DNA from: Edaphochlamys debaryana
Lineage: Eukaryota; Chlorophyta; Chlorophyceae; Chlamydomonadales
Assembly: GCA_016858145.1 (NCBI GenBank)
Contig: JAEHOE010000064.1
Location: forward strand, 248,001 to 312,000
DNA: 64,000 nt
Direction of reading: 5' to 3'
Part shown: positions 35,101 through 46,789 of the stretch, one piece after another
Layout: each line of letters opens with the position of its first letter
How positions within the stretch are numbered: position 1 is the stretch's first letter
Notes under the pieces: generated by a model
What the model saw: the letters and a program-made list of their open reading frames with translations, nothing else
The model's database searches: none
What the model was told of the DNA's origin: nothing
Program-made: the position numbers and the translations under genes

Positions 35101-38100
35101 GAACCCGGTCGGAACCCGCCTAAGGACTGATATAGGGGTCCCGACTCCTTGGAGCGCAGCCTCCATCCCTGGACCTACCACCCCCCTCGAGCAAAGCTTG
35201 AGGGCTGAACACGCGCACGCCCTCTAGATACGGCTTATACGGGTAGCCCTGCTCACCGCCGTCGCTGAACACGGCTCCTTGTGCGAGGCCGCCCTTGAAC
35301 TCCGCCTGGCTCAGGGGCACGCTGCTCAAGAGCTGCCCTCCGTTTCCCGCAGGGGCAATAAATGGGTGTGAGTGTCCAAAGTCGGTGATCTGGGGCGGAC
35401 ATAGGGAGGGCGGGGCGGGGCGGGTCTCAGTGTGTGGCCTGGCAAGGCGTTCTGGGGCGGGTGGTGGAAACGCGGCGACGTCCGATGCAGCTAGCGGGAC
35501 GGACCTCATTCTGAGCGGGACAGCATCCAACCCAGCTCACCCCATGCCTGTGCTGAGGCATCTCGTCTACCGTCAAAAGGTGCTTCTCCTCTCCCAGCTT
35601 GGTTCCCAGGTTGCGGCAGGTCAGGCCCGCGCCGCAGCCCGTGCCTATGACGCCACGGCCCTGTGGCAGGGGTGCATGGTGGGAGCAGGGATAGGCTGCG
35701 GACGGGTCCCGGGGTTGGTCGTAGCAGTGAAAAGCCTCACAGGAATGGCTGCAGCCACCCAATTGGTAGGTGTTGCCTGAAGGCGCCAAGACGTCCCCCA
35801 TAGGGCACGTGCCATACGAGATTATTCCACGCTGCACCTTGCCCCTGCCTCTGCCATAGTACTATCGCAAAGGCCATTGCTGGACAAGGATTATTGCTAG
35901 GTTGGGCATGCAAGGTGATTTCGACAAGGTTAGGCTTACCTGCAGGTCCGGGACGTTGAAGGTGGAGGTCCCGTCGCCGGCGCCAAAGGCAGTTCCGATG
36001 GCCGCAAAAAGCTGTGGGAAGTCGGCCCGACGCACGGCCCGTCCGTCGCATGGCAGGTAGTCCTCAGGGGCCGCCCCGCTGGCAAAGGTTGAAATAGTGC
36101 CTACAGGTACAGCTTTGGCCGCGAGGGTGGAGATGCTCGACGTCACCTGGGGTTGTTGAAAGAGCGCAGATAAAGGTTGGCATACAGAGAGAAGTGAGCC
36201 TCTGGCATTCCCCCCCGAGGTGCCCACCCCAGCAGGCCTTCTGGCATGCACCCTCCTGTCATGGCACAAACCCTTAAATCTGATCGTGTTTCATGCCCAC
36301 TCACCCTCGCGAGCTCGGCCGACAGGACCTGCTGCAGAGCCTCCAGCTGACTGGGCGCTGGCTGATTGAGCAAGACCGTCTGCGGTGGGTGGGCACGTGG
36401 GGGCATGGGAAGCAAGGGGCTGAAAGGGCTTCTGTGGGAGCAATAGAGGGATTTTGGCGGCACTCTCCAGCCGTAGCACGGCGTACTGCGTACAATTCCT
36501 AAAACTGCACTGATAGCAGATGCCGCAACCCTCAAGCGACTCGTTCGCCTCATGCCGCACATGCCGTACCGGTATGCTGTTGCTCGACGTGTGCGCTCCT
36601 AGCAGAGACCCCCGCCCTTCTTCATTGGACCCCGCCACAAACACTGCTAACCCTGCTACAAACCCCGCCTCTCACGTGAAAGGTACGACCCAAGGAGGTG
36701 AAGAGGAAGATATCTGCAGGCGCCAAGGGCCGCAGGAGGATATCCATCATCTCAGAAGGCGCAGGTTTGGACGTGAGGCGCTTTAAAGTGTGCGGTAAGT
36801 GGGTCCCGCATTCATGAGGGAGTTCGTCAAACGAGACATCTTGCTCCCCACCTGAGCACTCGGATGGCACGCTGCTTACCCGTGTTTGCGGGGGCAGTGC
36901 TCGACAGGGAGCAGATGACCGAGTATGCGGCGTTTGGCTGGAGCTGAGCTCTGAAGGGGTCGGGGGGCGGAGGGCTTGGCGGACGCGGAGGCACCGGCGG
37001 ACGCGGCGGGCGGGGAGGGAGCGGCGGCCGGGGAGGGAGCGGCGGGCCAGGGGGACGAGGGGGCTTGGGCGGGGACGGCGGAGGCGCGGGTGGCTTGGGA
37101 GAAGGTGGTCTGGGGGAAGGTGGTATTGGCGACGGGCTCTGTGGGCAGGAAGACGAAGGGTCAGACCAGCGTGTTCAATACCAAAGACTGCTCGCGAGGA
37201 CGGCCCGCATGTGCCATGTTCCCGAAGGACTCACCGCCGGGGCGGCCACGGGAGGAGGAACCCCCGTCTGGGTGAGGACCCTGCCCCGAGCGCTAAGGCC
37301 CTCTGTGCCGCTGCCAGCTGCTGACGTGTCTTCCAATAGCTGGCGGCGACGGCCGGACGTGGTAGAGCCAGAGGGACCGCTGATGCTGCAGGTAGCTGCG
37401 CCGGCTGGCACGATGGTCAGCCCGTTCAGAAATGCCGTGTCGCCGGGTCTGCGGGGATCGAGCGATACATGGGATGGAGGGGCAGCATCGGATGAGGCAC
37501 GGGCTGAGGCAACGTACGGCTCTTTGTCCAAAGCGGTACGGATAGGGTGCGAACCTCGCGTACAACTCAAAAACTCACGTGGGCCGGCAGTGGCTGTGGC
37601 CGTACGGACAGGCCTCACCTGGTACGAATTACGCACGTACTTACATGTTGGGTACGAACTTTAGGTTGAAGGCCACTGACGTCCCCCCAAAGCCTGACGT
37701 CTGCACGACGCGCAGGCTATCCGGAGCGAGAGGGGAAACGCAACGGAGAGGCAGGGGGGATACACACACAGGTAGGGGGGGAACACGGTTGGTGACAAAG
37801 CCGACCGCAGATGCTCCAGCTTTCAGCCCTCACTTCTCGCTCTGATCGCCGCTTCCTCGTCTGGGCCCTCCTGAGACCTCACCCTGCGTTGAAGAGGGCT
37901 ATGCAGGTGGTGAATGCCTCCAGCACGGAGGGATCGATGAACAGGGACAGCGCCTGTCGAGGGGGGGGGGCGTTGGGAGGACGGAAGGGAGGAAGGGAGG
38001 ACCGAGTGGGCTTGGTGTGGGCCCAAAGGCAGTGGCAAAGCATGCATAAGCGCAGAGCCATGCTCAATTGCCATCAGGCCAGGTAGGACCCAGGAACAGC

Positions 38101-39747
38101 GAACTGTACGGCACGACACGTTAACCATCCTTTCGCACGATGCTGAAATGACTCAGGGCAACGCACCAGTATGTCGGGGTCATTCTCGCTCGTCACAGTG
38201 GAGTTGCCGCACGCAGTGTCGCGGTATGCGGAGGCTTTAGTATTTGCTTGTTCAAACTGCGCGCGTTTATGGGGCAGAGGAGAGGTGATAAGCAAGGAGG
38301 GGGGTGGGCAGGGAGACGCGCGCGGATGAAGGCTTTGGACGTTGCTAGGAAGGCAAATGGATCAAGTTAGGAGAGACCTGCTCTTGTGTGGAGGTTCTGG
38401 CACGGGTTAGTTCTGGCCCCATGCCCAAACTACTAATTGCACGGCAACAGTCGGACGCACCCGTTATACATTAGCTAGCACGCACGCTCCGCGGGCTTAG
38501 CTTGGGTCAAGGCTTTTGCATCACCCGCCCCAGCCAGCCCTTAACCTCCTCAGCCAGGACAAGCAGTCCGCATCGGCCCGTCAAGCCCAAAATAAACCGC
38601 CATAGATAGCCAGCGCGGACCCGCACCCACTGGCCCTAGCCCGCTTGGCAATCAGAGTGTGGCCCTTCACCCACCGACGCAGCCGAGTTCAACAACCGCG
38701 CGATTGCGCCCCCCGAGCTCGCGTCAAACCACTTGAAGGCCAGTGCCGCGGCGTTCAGGTCTGCAGCCTGACCCTGGGCAAGCGTGCCGGCCGTGTCTTG
38801 AAGGTACCGGCTGTGGTCGGGCAAGGGCCAGGGCGGCGGTAGCGGGGTTTAAGATGAAGGGGGGGCCAGGGGCCACTGTGTTATGAGCGTTGGCATACGC
38901 GCAAAGACATAGTGGGATAGCAGGCTTTTGGCGAGCCGTCAAGTGTATTTGCTTGGTTGGGCAGGCCTGGATGGAAGCGAAGTGCGCAATTGCCAGTGCT
39001 GCCCCGCAGGGACCCCCTGGTCCCGCGGCCCGGTCCTTCCCCTTAATCCCCCTCAATCCTTTCGCAAGGCTTAAAGTTTCAGTATCCAGAGCCCTCTGAA
39101 GTAATATGCAGGCACTCACTCAAAGGTATAGCTTCCAAAGTCAAGGCATGCGGCCTGCAGTTCGGGGGCAGGGGCACGACGGAGATTGGCGGCTGCGGAC
39201 GAAAGGTTGGCCGGCCGCCGGTGGGAGCAGGATGGGAAGCAAGGAGGAGTAATGTGCCACGAGAGTATGAGCACGGATGCCAGGATAGGGCTGAATTAGG
39301 GGGTGAGAGAGGAGTGAGGCACGCGTCGGGCCGCCGAGCCATGCGGGGCGTGGCGGGGCGTGGCGGGGCTTGGCGGGGGGGAGGGGGTTGGGGGGGAAGG
39401 GCTCGCTCTCGGGCGGAACACAAACGCGTGACCGCACCTGATGCACCCTCAAGAAGTCCGTGCTCGAAGCGGACCGCTGTATCATGTTGAAGACGCCTGC
39501 GAGACGAGGGAGGCGCGGTCGCTCGTCGCCAGGGATGCATTCTTGACTTGAGTTTTGAGCAGCCGCTATACCCGCAGGCTTTCCGTGTGATGGCAGAGCC
39601 TCAGGTAGCTGTTTGTGTTTATGCGCTCTGCGCACCTGCCCTCAGGATGGCTCCGCATGAGGTCCCCGCAGTGGGAGCGTTCTGCGCCCTAGAGCAAGGC
39701 CACAGAAGCAGTGCCGTCGCCACAACGAGCAGGTAAGCGGGTGGCAT
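32163..39747 (-). CDS. Secreted proline-rich phage tail-collar protein, copy 1
   Basis: Fifteen exons in phase give 585 aa (high to low): 39636-39747, 39438-39496, 39120-39154, 38671-38810, 38167-38234, 37883-37953, 37645-37716, 37235-37448, 36880-37138, 36676-36713, 36305-36379, 35940-36146, 35541-35660, 35257-35389, 32163-32317. It starts with a signal peptide (MPPAYLLVVATALLLWPCSRA). An N-terminal domain of unknown family (FNMIQRS, TACGNSTVTS, FGGTSVAFNLKFVP) is followed by an extensin/pherophorin-like proline-rich exon, a short helix (LLNQPAPSQLEALQQ) and a phage tail-collar domain: VPVGTIS, LPCDGRAVRRADFPQLFAAI, FGAGDGTSTFNVPDLQGRG, MPQHRHG, GHSH, ending NVMQPSHAMSYYVKA. The HxH motifs match the metal-binding His pairs of phage short tail fibres. 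The last intron holds a 2.6-kb transposon. Probably a wall or matrix protein. Confidence 0.88.
32549..35136. mobile_element. DNA transposon with terminal inverted repeats
   Basis: Left end CCTATGTCAGTCCTTAGGCG.. and right end (reverse complement) CCTATATCAGTCCTTAGGCG.. match over about 40 bp with two differences. The flanks repeat GGTCC (32544-32548 and 35137-35141). The paralogue at about 41998 has the uninterrupted site CACGGTCCCGAC, fixing insertion point and borders; because the flanking bases are C/G runs, the target duplication could be read as 1 to 5 bp. No transposase recognised, so it is probably non-autonomous. Subterminal GGTTCCGACCGG/ACCCGGTT-type repeats occur at both ends. Confidence 0.85.
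33829..34313 (+). other. Exon-like segments inside the transposon
   Basis: One segment ends at 34016 at a good donor (CCGAG then GTGAGA). The next begins after a pyrimidine tract and AG at 34183 and ends at 34313 before GTGAGG. The reading across is weak (..TDVVLPR, then VIHDAVALPAVPSLFLL). This could be host exon fragments captured by the transposon; no source gene is identified. Confidence 0.25.
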
Positions 39748-40400
39748 TTATGTCACCGAGCAGTTTATACGAGCCAAAATTTCGAGTGAGCGTCGACGCT
39801 AATGTACATTGCAGCAACTATGAACGACTCTTATCACGTGCAGCTGTATCCCTCTTCAGCTTCGACCTTCAGCTAGGGCGGGGATTTCGGTTAGCGCCCG
39901 AGCGAAGCTCATCAGGCAGGGCAAGGAAGAACCGTGAGCTATATGCAGATCGATGCAGCAGGCTTGCACCAAGAACGTGAGGTCAAACAGCCGGAAGGCA
40001 GGTGATTGCGCGTGTTGGCATCGCAACTAACCAACCCTGCGACCTTCCACCAGACCGCGACCCGCCGCCCGCCGATCGCAAGTATACGAGACCGACGCCC
40101 GTTGCCGCCCCCGCCGCTACGTATGGCGCATCCTTGCCCTGTGTCCAATCCCCTGGTCACGAACAGCTGCGGGGAAAGCCCACATGACGCTCAGGGAGGG
40201 GGCCCGTGGGGGTAAGCGGGGGACCCCTGGCGTTTACCCGCTTGTTCTGTACAGGTTGAAGGAGATCCGCCCAGTCGTCCGAGGGGTAGGTTTCGGTAAG
40301 GGAGGGCATGCCTGACCCAGCCTGACCAGCCGTCGACAGGCAGGACGCCGGCATTGACGACTCATGTTGTCCCCGCCCGCTCTGTCCCCCTTGGCGCGCG
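39748..40400. other. Promoter region of collar gene 1
   Basis: Resembles the region upstream of collar gene 2 as far as about 40140. No gene recognised. Confidence 0.5.
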
Positions 40401-40505
40401 CACCCCATCGACCATTCCCCCACTGTCCCCCGTGGCGATTCGCAAGTCAACCCGTCCCCTCGAACGCCAGAGCCTGGACCGTCCCGCTTTGATAAGGAGC
40501 GGCGG
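40401..40505 (-). pseudogene. Decayed copy of a WD40-gene exon
   Basis: Aligns with 48915-49020, i.e. exon 18 of the EF-hand/WD40 gene and its borders (shared blocks CTGTCCCCCGTGGCGAT and GAGCGGCGGGCG versus GAGTGGCGGGTG), in the same orientation, roughly 75-80% alike by eye. It sits just beyond the promoter of collar gene 1, as the real WD40 gene sits beyond the promoter of collar gene 2. It is best read as the remnant of a segmental duplication that once included part of the WD40 gene. Confidence 0.75.
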
Positions 40506-41663
40506 GCGACAGGGCACCAGGGCACCGGGCGGCCGGTCGATCTGCAGCCAGCTCCCAACGAGGTTGCGACGGGCAGCATGCAGCGGCACATGTCAGCCCG
40601 CGAGACGTCTACACACATACCGGTACATAACCACAGCTCGCCCACTACTTCAGCTGGGCCTCCAGGACGCCCTTTGTACAAACGGGTTGCCTATGGGCCC
40701 ACTCAGGATGCGGGCCCGCCTCGGGCCCACCTTCCTTAATCCCGGCCGCCCCCGAGGCCCTGCCACACATGCCCTCCAGATGCGGTTTACCTGCCCAGCC
40801 ATGCCATTATGTACATTATGCAAGCGGCCCTGCTCGCAACAATTATGCATTAATACGGCTTTCCACCACCTTATCGTGTCTAGTGTCTTCCCTCAGGCCC
40901 ACACACAATCCCTTTAGTAAGCCGTGGTCAGCAAGCTGGCTTGGCTAGCTAGCGAGGCGGCCATTCCACCAGCCAGACTGCTGACAGCAATGAGCACGGC
41001 CACGCAACCCCTGCACGTCCACTTGCGTCATGACAAGGGGGCCTACCCGAAGGCAGGAAAAGGGCTGAGCCCCGAGGCCCCTCCCCGCCCCTGCCTTGGG
41101 GTTCAATGCTCGAGTCTGGCTCCGCGGAGCCGCCTTCAGCCCTGTACCGGTATGTCCACCACCAGCACACGGCACCACCGCACGCAGGCTCACACCCGGC
41201 CATAAATCTGTCATTATGGCTACCTCTTCTTATTGCAACATGAAAAGAAAAACATTTATGGGGAGCACGGATGTAGTAACGGATGTGTACTGACCTGGCG
41301 CGCGGCCGCCCTCCCGCTCTAGATAGAGACAAGCCGGAGAGGTGGCCCGCAAGCGGCAGCCGGGTGCAAGGTTTCACCCAAGCTTCATCGCGGACCGTGC
41401 TCGGTGTGCTTCGATAGCTAGATGCACGGGAAAGCCAGCCTCTCTTACCGGTATCTCAGTCTCGACCAGGCCCCCGTGCCCTCTGCCATCGACAGCCGCG
41501 GCTGGATCTATCAGCATCTCCCCCTCTGCTCGACGCATTGCGCCAGGTGGCACCTGCCAACTACCAAAGATGCCGGTAGGTAGGTAGCGGGCTCGAGGAG
41601 GTGTGACAGCATTCGGTGAACCTCCTTGATCACGGGGTTCATAGCCCCCGGACACCAGCTCCT
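40506..41663. other. Intergenic, 3' flank of collar gene 2
   Basis: 40506-40920 shows nothing recognisable. From about 40925 it matches the 3' flank of collar gene 1. No gene seen. Confidence 0.5.
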
Positions 41664-44600
41664 CTAAGCCCTGGCCTTGATGAAGTACGACATGGCGAGG
41701 GACGGCGGCATCACGTTGTGCGGCACGTTACCGCCGGTCGGATTTATGGAAATACTGGAGATCGTGGTCGCGGTTGTGAATCTGTAATTTAAACCGAAGC
41801 GAGCAAAGCCTCGTGTGCCTGCAAGGCCGACGGGGTGGGCGGGGGCGGGTGATCGATTTGGTAACGAGAAGGGCAAGGGCGAGGCGAAGAGGGGGGGCAC
41901 GTGCGTCTCCACAACCCATCACCGCATCCGCGCTGTGTAAAGCCCTCGAGGTCGGGCCTCGGTGTGCGAGAGGTAGGGCGACCGCTGGCCCCGGTCACGG
42001 TCCCGACTCCTTGGTAGGTGCGAAGCCTCCCTGGACAAATAAACACCCCCTCGAGCTAATAAGCTTGAGGACTGAACACGTGCACGCCCTCTAGATACGG
42101 GTTATACGGGTAGCCCTGCTCACCGCCGTCGCTGAACACGGCCCCTTGTGCGAGGCCGCCCTTGAACTCCGCCTGGCTTAGGGGCACGTTGCTCATCATG
42201 AGCCCTCCGTCAACTCCGAAGAAGTTGACGAGTTGGTGTGAGTGGCCCAGGTCGATGATCTGTGTGGCGGAGACAGGGCGGGGCGGGGCGGGTCTCAGTG
42301 TGTGGCCTGGCAAGGCGTTCTGGGGCGGGCGGTGGAAACGCGGCGACTTCCGATGCAGCTAGCGGGACGGACTTCATTCTGAGCGGGACAGCGTCCAACC
42401 CAGCTCACCCCATGCCTGTGCTGAGGCATCTCGTCTACGGTCAAAAGGTGCTTCTCCTCCCCCAGCTTGGTTCCCAGGTTGCGACAGGTCAGACCCGCGC
42501 CGCAGCCCGTGCCTATGACGCCGCGGCCCTGTGGCAAGCAGAGGCGGGTGGTGAGGGCAACGGTAGGCAGACGGGGTTGGTTGGAGCAGTAGTGGAAGGT
42601 CACATGTAATGGCTGCAGCCGCTGCCGAAGGCGCATCAGCAGGGAGTCAGCAGTGACGTTTGACCCTCAGGGTTCCCTCATCGAAGAAAGGCACGCTACT
42701 ATCGCAAAGGCCATTGCTGGACAAGGATTACTGCTAGGTTAGGCATGCAAGGTGATTTCGACAAGGTTAGGCTTGCCTGCAGGTCCGGGACGTTGAAGGT
42801 GGAGGTCCCGTCGCCGGCGCCAAAGGCAGTTCCGATGGCCGCAAAGAGCTGTGGGAAGTCGGCCCGACGCACGGCCCGCCCGTCGCAGGGCAGGTAGTCC
42901 TCAGGGGCCGCCTCGCTAGCAAAGGCGGAGATGGTGCCGACAGGCACAGCTCTGGCCGCAATGGTGGCAGAGCTCGCCGCCACCTGAGGTTGTTCGAAGG
43001 GCGCAAATGAAGGTTGAAATAAGGAGAGAAGCAAGCCTCTGGCATGCCCCCCCCCCCGAGGTGCCCACCCCAGCAGGCCTTCTGGCATGCACCCTCCTGT
43101 CATGGCACAAAGCCTCAAATCCGATCGCGTGAAACACTCACCCTCGCGAGCTCGGCCAAGAGGTTCTGCTGCAGAGTCTCCAGCTGACTGGGCGCTGGCT
43201 GGTTGAGCAAGACCGTCTGCGGTGGGTGGGCACGTGGGGGCATGGGAACGGGCTGAGAGGCCGGCATCCAATCGAAGCGATAGACATCCAAAGGGCAACT
43301 GCGCCGCACTCCCGCCCGGCCTCAAAAACCATCCATTGGGCAGCATACGACAACGCCTAGGCCTGCACTGATAGCAGACGAATCGGCGTCTCGCTCGCCA
43401 CATGCCGTACATGCCGCACCGGTCTGTATGTGCTTCTACCGGAGACGACCCCGCCCTCTTCATTCGACCCCGCCACAAACCCCGCCGCCACTCACATGGA
43501 AGGCGCTGCCCACGGACGTCAAGAGGAAGATATCTGCAGGGGCCGACCGAGAGTCACACTCAAGTCTTAAGTTGAAGGCGCAGGCGCACGGGTGGACGCG
43601 AGGAGCTGCTGCGGTTCGCGGTAAATCGGTCCCATGATGAGGGAGCTTGTCAAACTGGATCTTTCGCTCCGTAAGCAGTCGGGCGGCATGCTGCTTACCC
43701 GTGAAGAGAATGTTGGCGGGGGCAGTGCTCGACAGGGAGCAGAAGATCGAGTATGCGGCGTTTGGCTGGAGCTGGACTCTAAAGGGGTCGGGGGGCGGAG
43801 GGCTTGGCGGACGAGGAGGCACCGGCGGACGCGGCGGGCGGGGAGGGAGCGGCGGCCGGGGAGGGAGCGGCGGGCCAGGGGGACGAGGGGGCTTGGGCGG
43901 GGACGGCGGAGGCGCGGGCGGCTTGGGAGAAGGTGGTCTGGGGGAAGGTGGTATTGGCGACGGGCTCTGTGGGCAGGAAGACGAAGGGTCAGACCAGGGC
44001 GACACGGTAGGGCAGATAGCTCGAGATGTATGTACGACGGCCCTCATCTGCCATAATCCCGAGGGACTACTCACCACCTGCGTGAGGACCCTGCCCCGAG
44101 CGCTGAGGCCCTCTGTGCCGCTGCCAGCTGCTGACGTGTCTTCCGTTAGCCGGCGGCGACGGCCGGACGTGGTAGAGCCTGAGGGGCCGATGATGTTGCA
44201 GGTGGCTGCGCCGGGTGGCACGATGGTCAGCCCGTTCAGAAATGCCGTGTCGCCGGGTCTGCGGGGATCGAGCGATGCATGGGGTGGAGGGGCAGCACTG
44301 GCTGAGGCACGGGCTGAGGCAACGGCTTTTGGTCAAAGGCGGCACGGATAGGATGCGAACCTCGTACAACTCAACGAACTCACGTGTTCGGTACGAATCT
44401 GATGTTGAAGGCCACTGACGTCCCCCCAAAGCCCGAAGTCTGCACGACGCGCAGGCTATCCGGAGCGAGAGGGGAAGCGCAAGGGGGGAGAGGCAGGGGG
44501 ATACAATCGGTGAGTGATAAACGTTGACCACAGATGCTTTCAGTCCTCCGCCCTCAATTGTCGCTCTGATCGCCACTTCATTCCTATTCTGGGTCCTCAT

Positions 44601-46470
44601 GAGACCTCACCCTGCGTTGAAGAGGGCTATGCAGGTGGTGAATGCCTCCAGCACGAAGGCATCGATGAACAGGGACAGTGCCTGTTGAGGGGGGGGGGGG
44701 TGGGAGGACGGAAGGGAGGAAGGGAGGACCGAGTGGGCTTGGTGTGGGCCCAATGGCAGTGGCAAAGCATGCATTTGATGCATAAGGGCAGAGCCCTTCT
44801 CAAATGACATCAAGCCAGGTAGGACCAAGGAACAGCGAACTGTACGGCACGACACGTTAACCATCCTTTCGCACGATGCTGAAATGACTCAGGGCAACGC
44901 ACCAGTATGTCGGGGTCATTCTCGCTCGTCACAGTGGAGTTGCCGCACGCAGTGTCGCGGTAAGCGGAGGCTTTGAACGTTGCTATAAAGAACTGCGGGC
45001 GTTAACGGGGCAGAGGCAAGGCACTCAGCAGGAAAAGAGAGCTCCTCGAAAGGCCCTCTTGTGAGCGGGTTCGGCGCACGGGTTCTTGGCAATCCACGTT
45101 GCGACCGTTTACCCACAGAATTTGCCGATGTGAACAGGCGTGGGCCGGTGCCCCCCGTGCTTGCGTCGAACCACTTGAAGGCCAATGCCGCGGCGTTGAG
45201 GTCTGCAGCCTGACCCTGGGCAAGGGTGCCGGCCGTGTCTTGAAGGTAACGGCTGCGTTGGAGCATATGCGAGCGTAAGGGGGTCAGGGGGGAGTGTGTA
45301 GACGGGTATTTTACCGGTGCGCAAACGGTAGGGATAGCGAAGGGTAAGGTGTGCCTGCTTGGGCAGGCCTGGAAGCCGGCAGGGGCCCCCCTGGTCCGCG
45401 GCCCGGTCCTTCCCTTTAGTGCTCCGTAAGGCCCACTGGTACGTGTGTCCAGAGCCCTACCAAGGGACAAGCACTCACTCAAAGGTGTAGTTTCCAAAGT
45501 CAAGGCATGCGGCCTGCAGTTCGGGGACAGGGACATGAGATAAGCGGCTGGGGACGAGAGGTTAACCGGCTGGTGAGAGTAGGATGGGAAGCAAGGAGGA
45601 GTAATGCGCCACGAGCCGATGAGCACGGATGCCGGGATAGGGCTGTAATAGGGAGGGGGGGGGGGGTGAGGCGCGCGCGCGTCGGGCCGCCGAGCCGTGC
45701 AGGGCGTGGCGGGGCCTGGCGGGGGGAAGGGGGAAGGGCTCGCCCACGGTCGGAACACAAACGCCTGACCTGATGCGCCCTAAAGAAGTCCGTGCTCGAA
45801 GCGGACCGCTGTATCATGTTGAAGACGCCTGCGAGACGAGGGAGGCGCGGTCGCTCGTCGCCAGGGATGCATTCTTGACTTGAGTTATGAGCAGCCGCTA
45901 TACCCGCAGGCTTTCCGTGTGATGGAAGAGCCTCAGGTAGCTGTTTGTGTTTATGCGCTCTGCGCACCTGCCCTCAGGATGGCTCCGCATGAGGTCCCCG
46001 CAGTGGGAGCGTTCTGCGCCCTAGAGCAAGGCCATAGAAGCAATGTCGACGCTACGAGGAGCAGGTAAGCGGGTGGCATTTATGTCGCCGAGCAGTTCAT
46101 ACGAGCCAAAATTTCGAGTGAGCGTCTAGGCACGCACGCTAATGTACATTGGAACAACTATCAAGTTCTCTTATCACGTGTACTTGTATCCCTGATACAG
46201 CCTGGGGGTTCAGACCGCATCAGTTGTTAGGGTGCGATTGGGTCGTCGCGACGCGCGAAGCTATGGCGACTCATGGGCTAACAAAGAGCGGCGCGCTGTA
46301 TGCGCATGCTGTCAAACCTTGAGTATCTGCCTAAGCCAAACGTGCCGTGGGCAGTTTGCCCTTTCCAACCAACCTCGCGACCTTCCACCAGACCTCCGCG
46401 GGTTCGCCGCCCAATTGAACGTATACGAGCCCGCAGCCGCTGGTTTGATGCTGCCCGTTGCCGCCCCCTG
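40925..46470 (-). repeat. Segmental duplication unit B (collar gene 2)
   Basis: Partner of 31770-40140; same exon order and sizes, compact introns, no transposon. Confidence 0.8.
41664..46079 (-). CDS. Secreted proline-rich phage tail-collar protein, copy 2
   Basis: Fifteen exons in phase give 579 aa (high to low): 45968-46079, 45770-45828, 45479-45513, 45113-45252, 44903-44970, 44611-44681, 44384-44455, 44075-44258, 43699-43966, 43496-43533, 43142-43216, 42777-42983, 42409-42528, 42124-42259, 41664-41818. Signal peptide MPPAYLLLVASTLLLWPCSRA; N-terminal domain shared only with copy 1; proline-rich exon (SPSPIPPSPRPPSPKPP); QPAPSQLETLQQ helix; collar domain with LPCDGRAVRRADFPQLFAAI, GTSTFNVPDLQ, GRGVIGTGCGAGLTC, MPQHRHG, LGHSHQ and terminal NVMPPSLAMSYFIKA, the classic end of phage collar proteins. 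Exon 8 is ten codons shorter and exon 9 three codons longer than in copy 1. Intron 12 begins with GC where copy 1 has GT. In phages this domain forms trimeric short tail fibres that bind cell surfaces; here a matrix role is inferred. Confidence 0.9.
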
Positions 46471-46789
46471 CCAGTGTAGACATACGGCCCTGCCTAGGCT
46501 GCCGTTCCCGAGTTGTGCCCTGGCACCGAGCTCCCAGACCTCGTCCCAGCAAGCGCCCATCGCGCATGGGCGCCAATCTCATGCACCAACACAAGTTACA
46601 GCTCATATCTGCTGCAGTCTGCACCCTCTTGAGGTGCACCCCAAGCTCGCGCGCATCCTACCACCGCCCAAGCACCGCAGGCCTGTGACCCCTTAGATGA
46701 TCCCGCCTCCGCACGCGCTCCATCCACCGAACCCCGGCCTCACCCTAGCCCCGGCCCACCCGAGCCGCGGCCTCGCCCTAACCCCTGCC
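46080..46789. other. Promoter of collar gene 2 and 3' UTR of WD40 gene
   Basis: Up to about 46470 matches the promoter side of collar gene 1. A TGTAA on the minus strand at 46596-46600 belongs to the WD40 gene. Confidence 0.55.
46596..46600 (-). terminator. TGTAA poly(A) signal, WD40 gene
   Basis: TTACA on the + strand, 190 bases after the WD40 gene stop; a typical distance. Confidence 0.6.

Larger units (their letters stand above)
31770..40140 (-). repeat. Segmental duplication unit A (collar gene 1)
   Basis: Whole gene plus both flanks is repeated at 40925-46470. Matching flanks: 31775-31850 with 40930-40985 (3' side), and 40020-40130 with 46360-46475 (promoter side, e.g. GACCTTCCACCAGACC). 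Unit A is longer mainly because of the transposon at 32549-35136. Confidence 0.8.

Noticed and set aside
39548..39736. Plus-strand small ORF conserved in both collar copies (also 45880-46068)
   Set aside because: Conservation is explained by the signal-peptide exon on the minus strand; the plus-strand frame has no independent support.
32163..46079. Prophage or bacterial contamination, suggested by the tail-collar domain
   Set aside because: Fifteen spliceosomal introns per gene, signal peptides, proline-rich wall segments and neighbouring algal genes rule it out.
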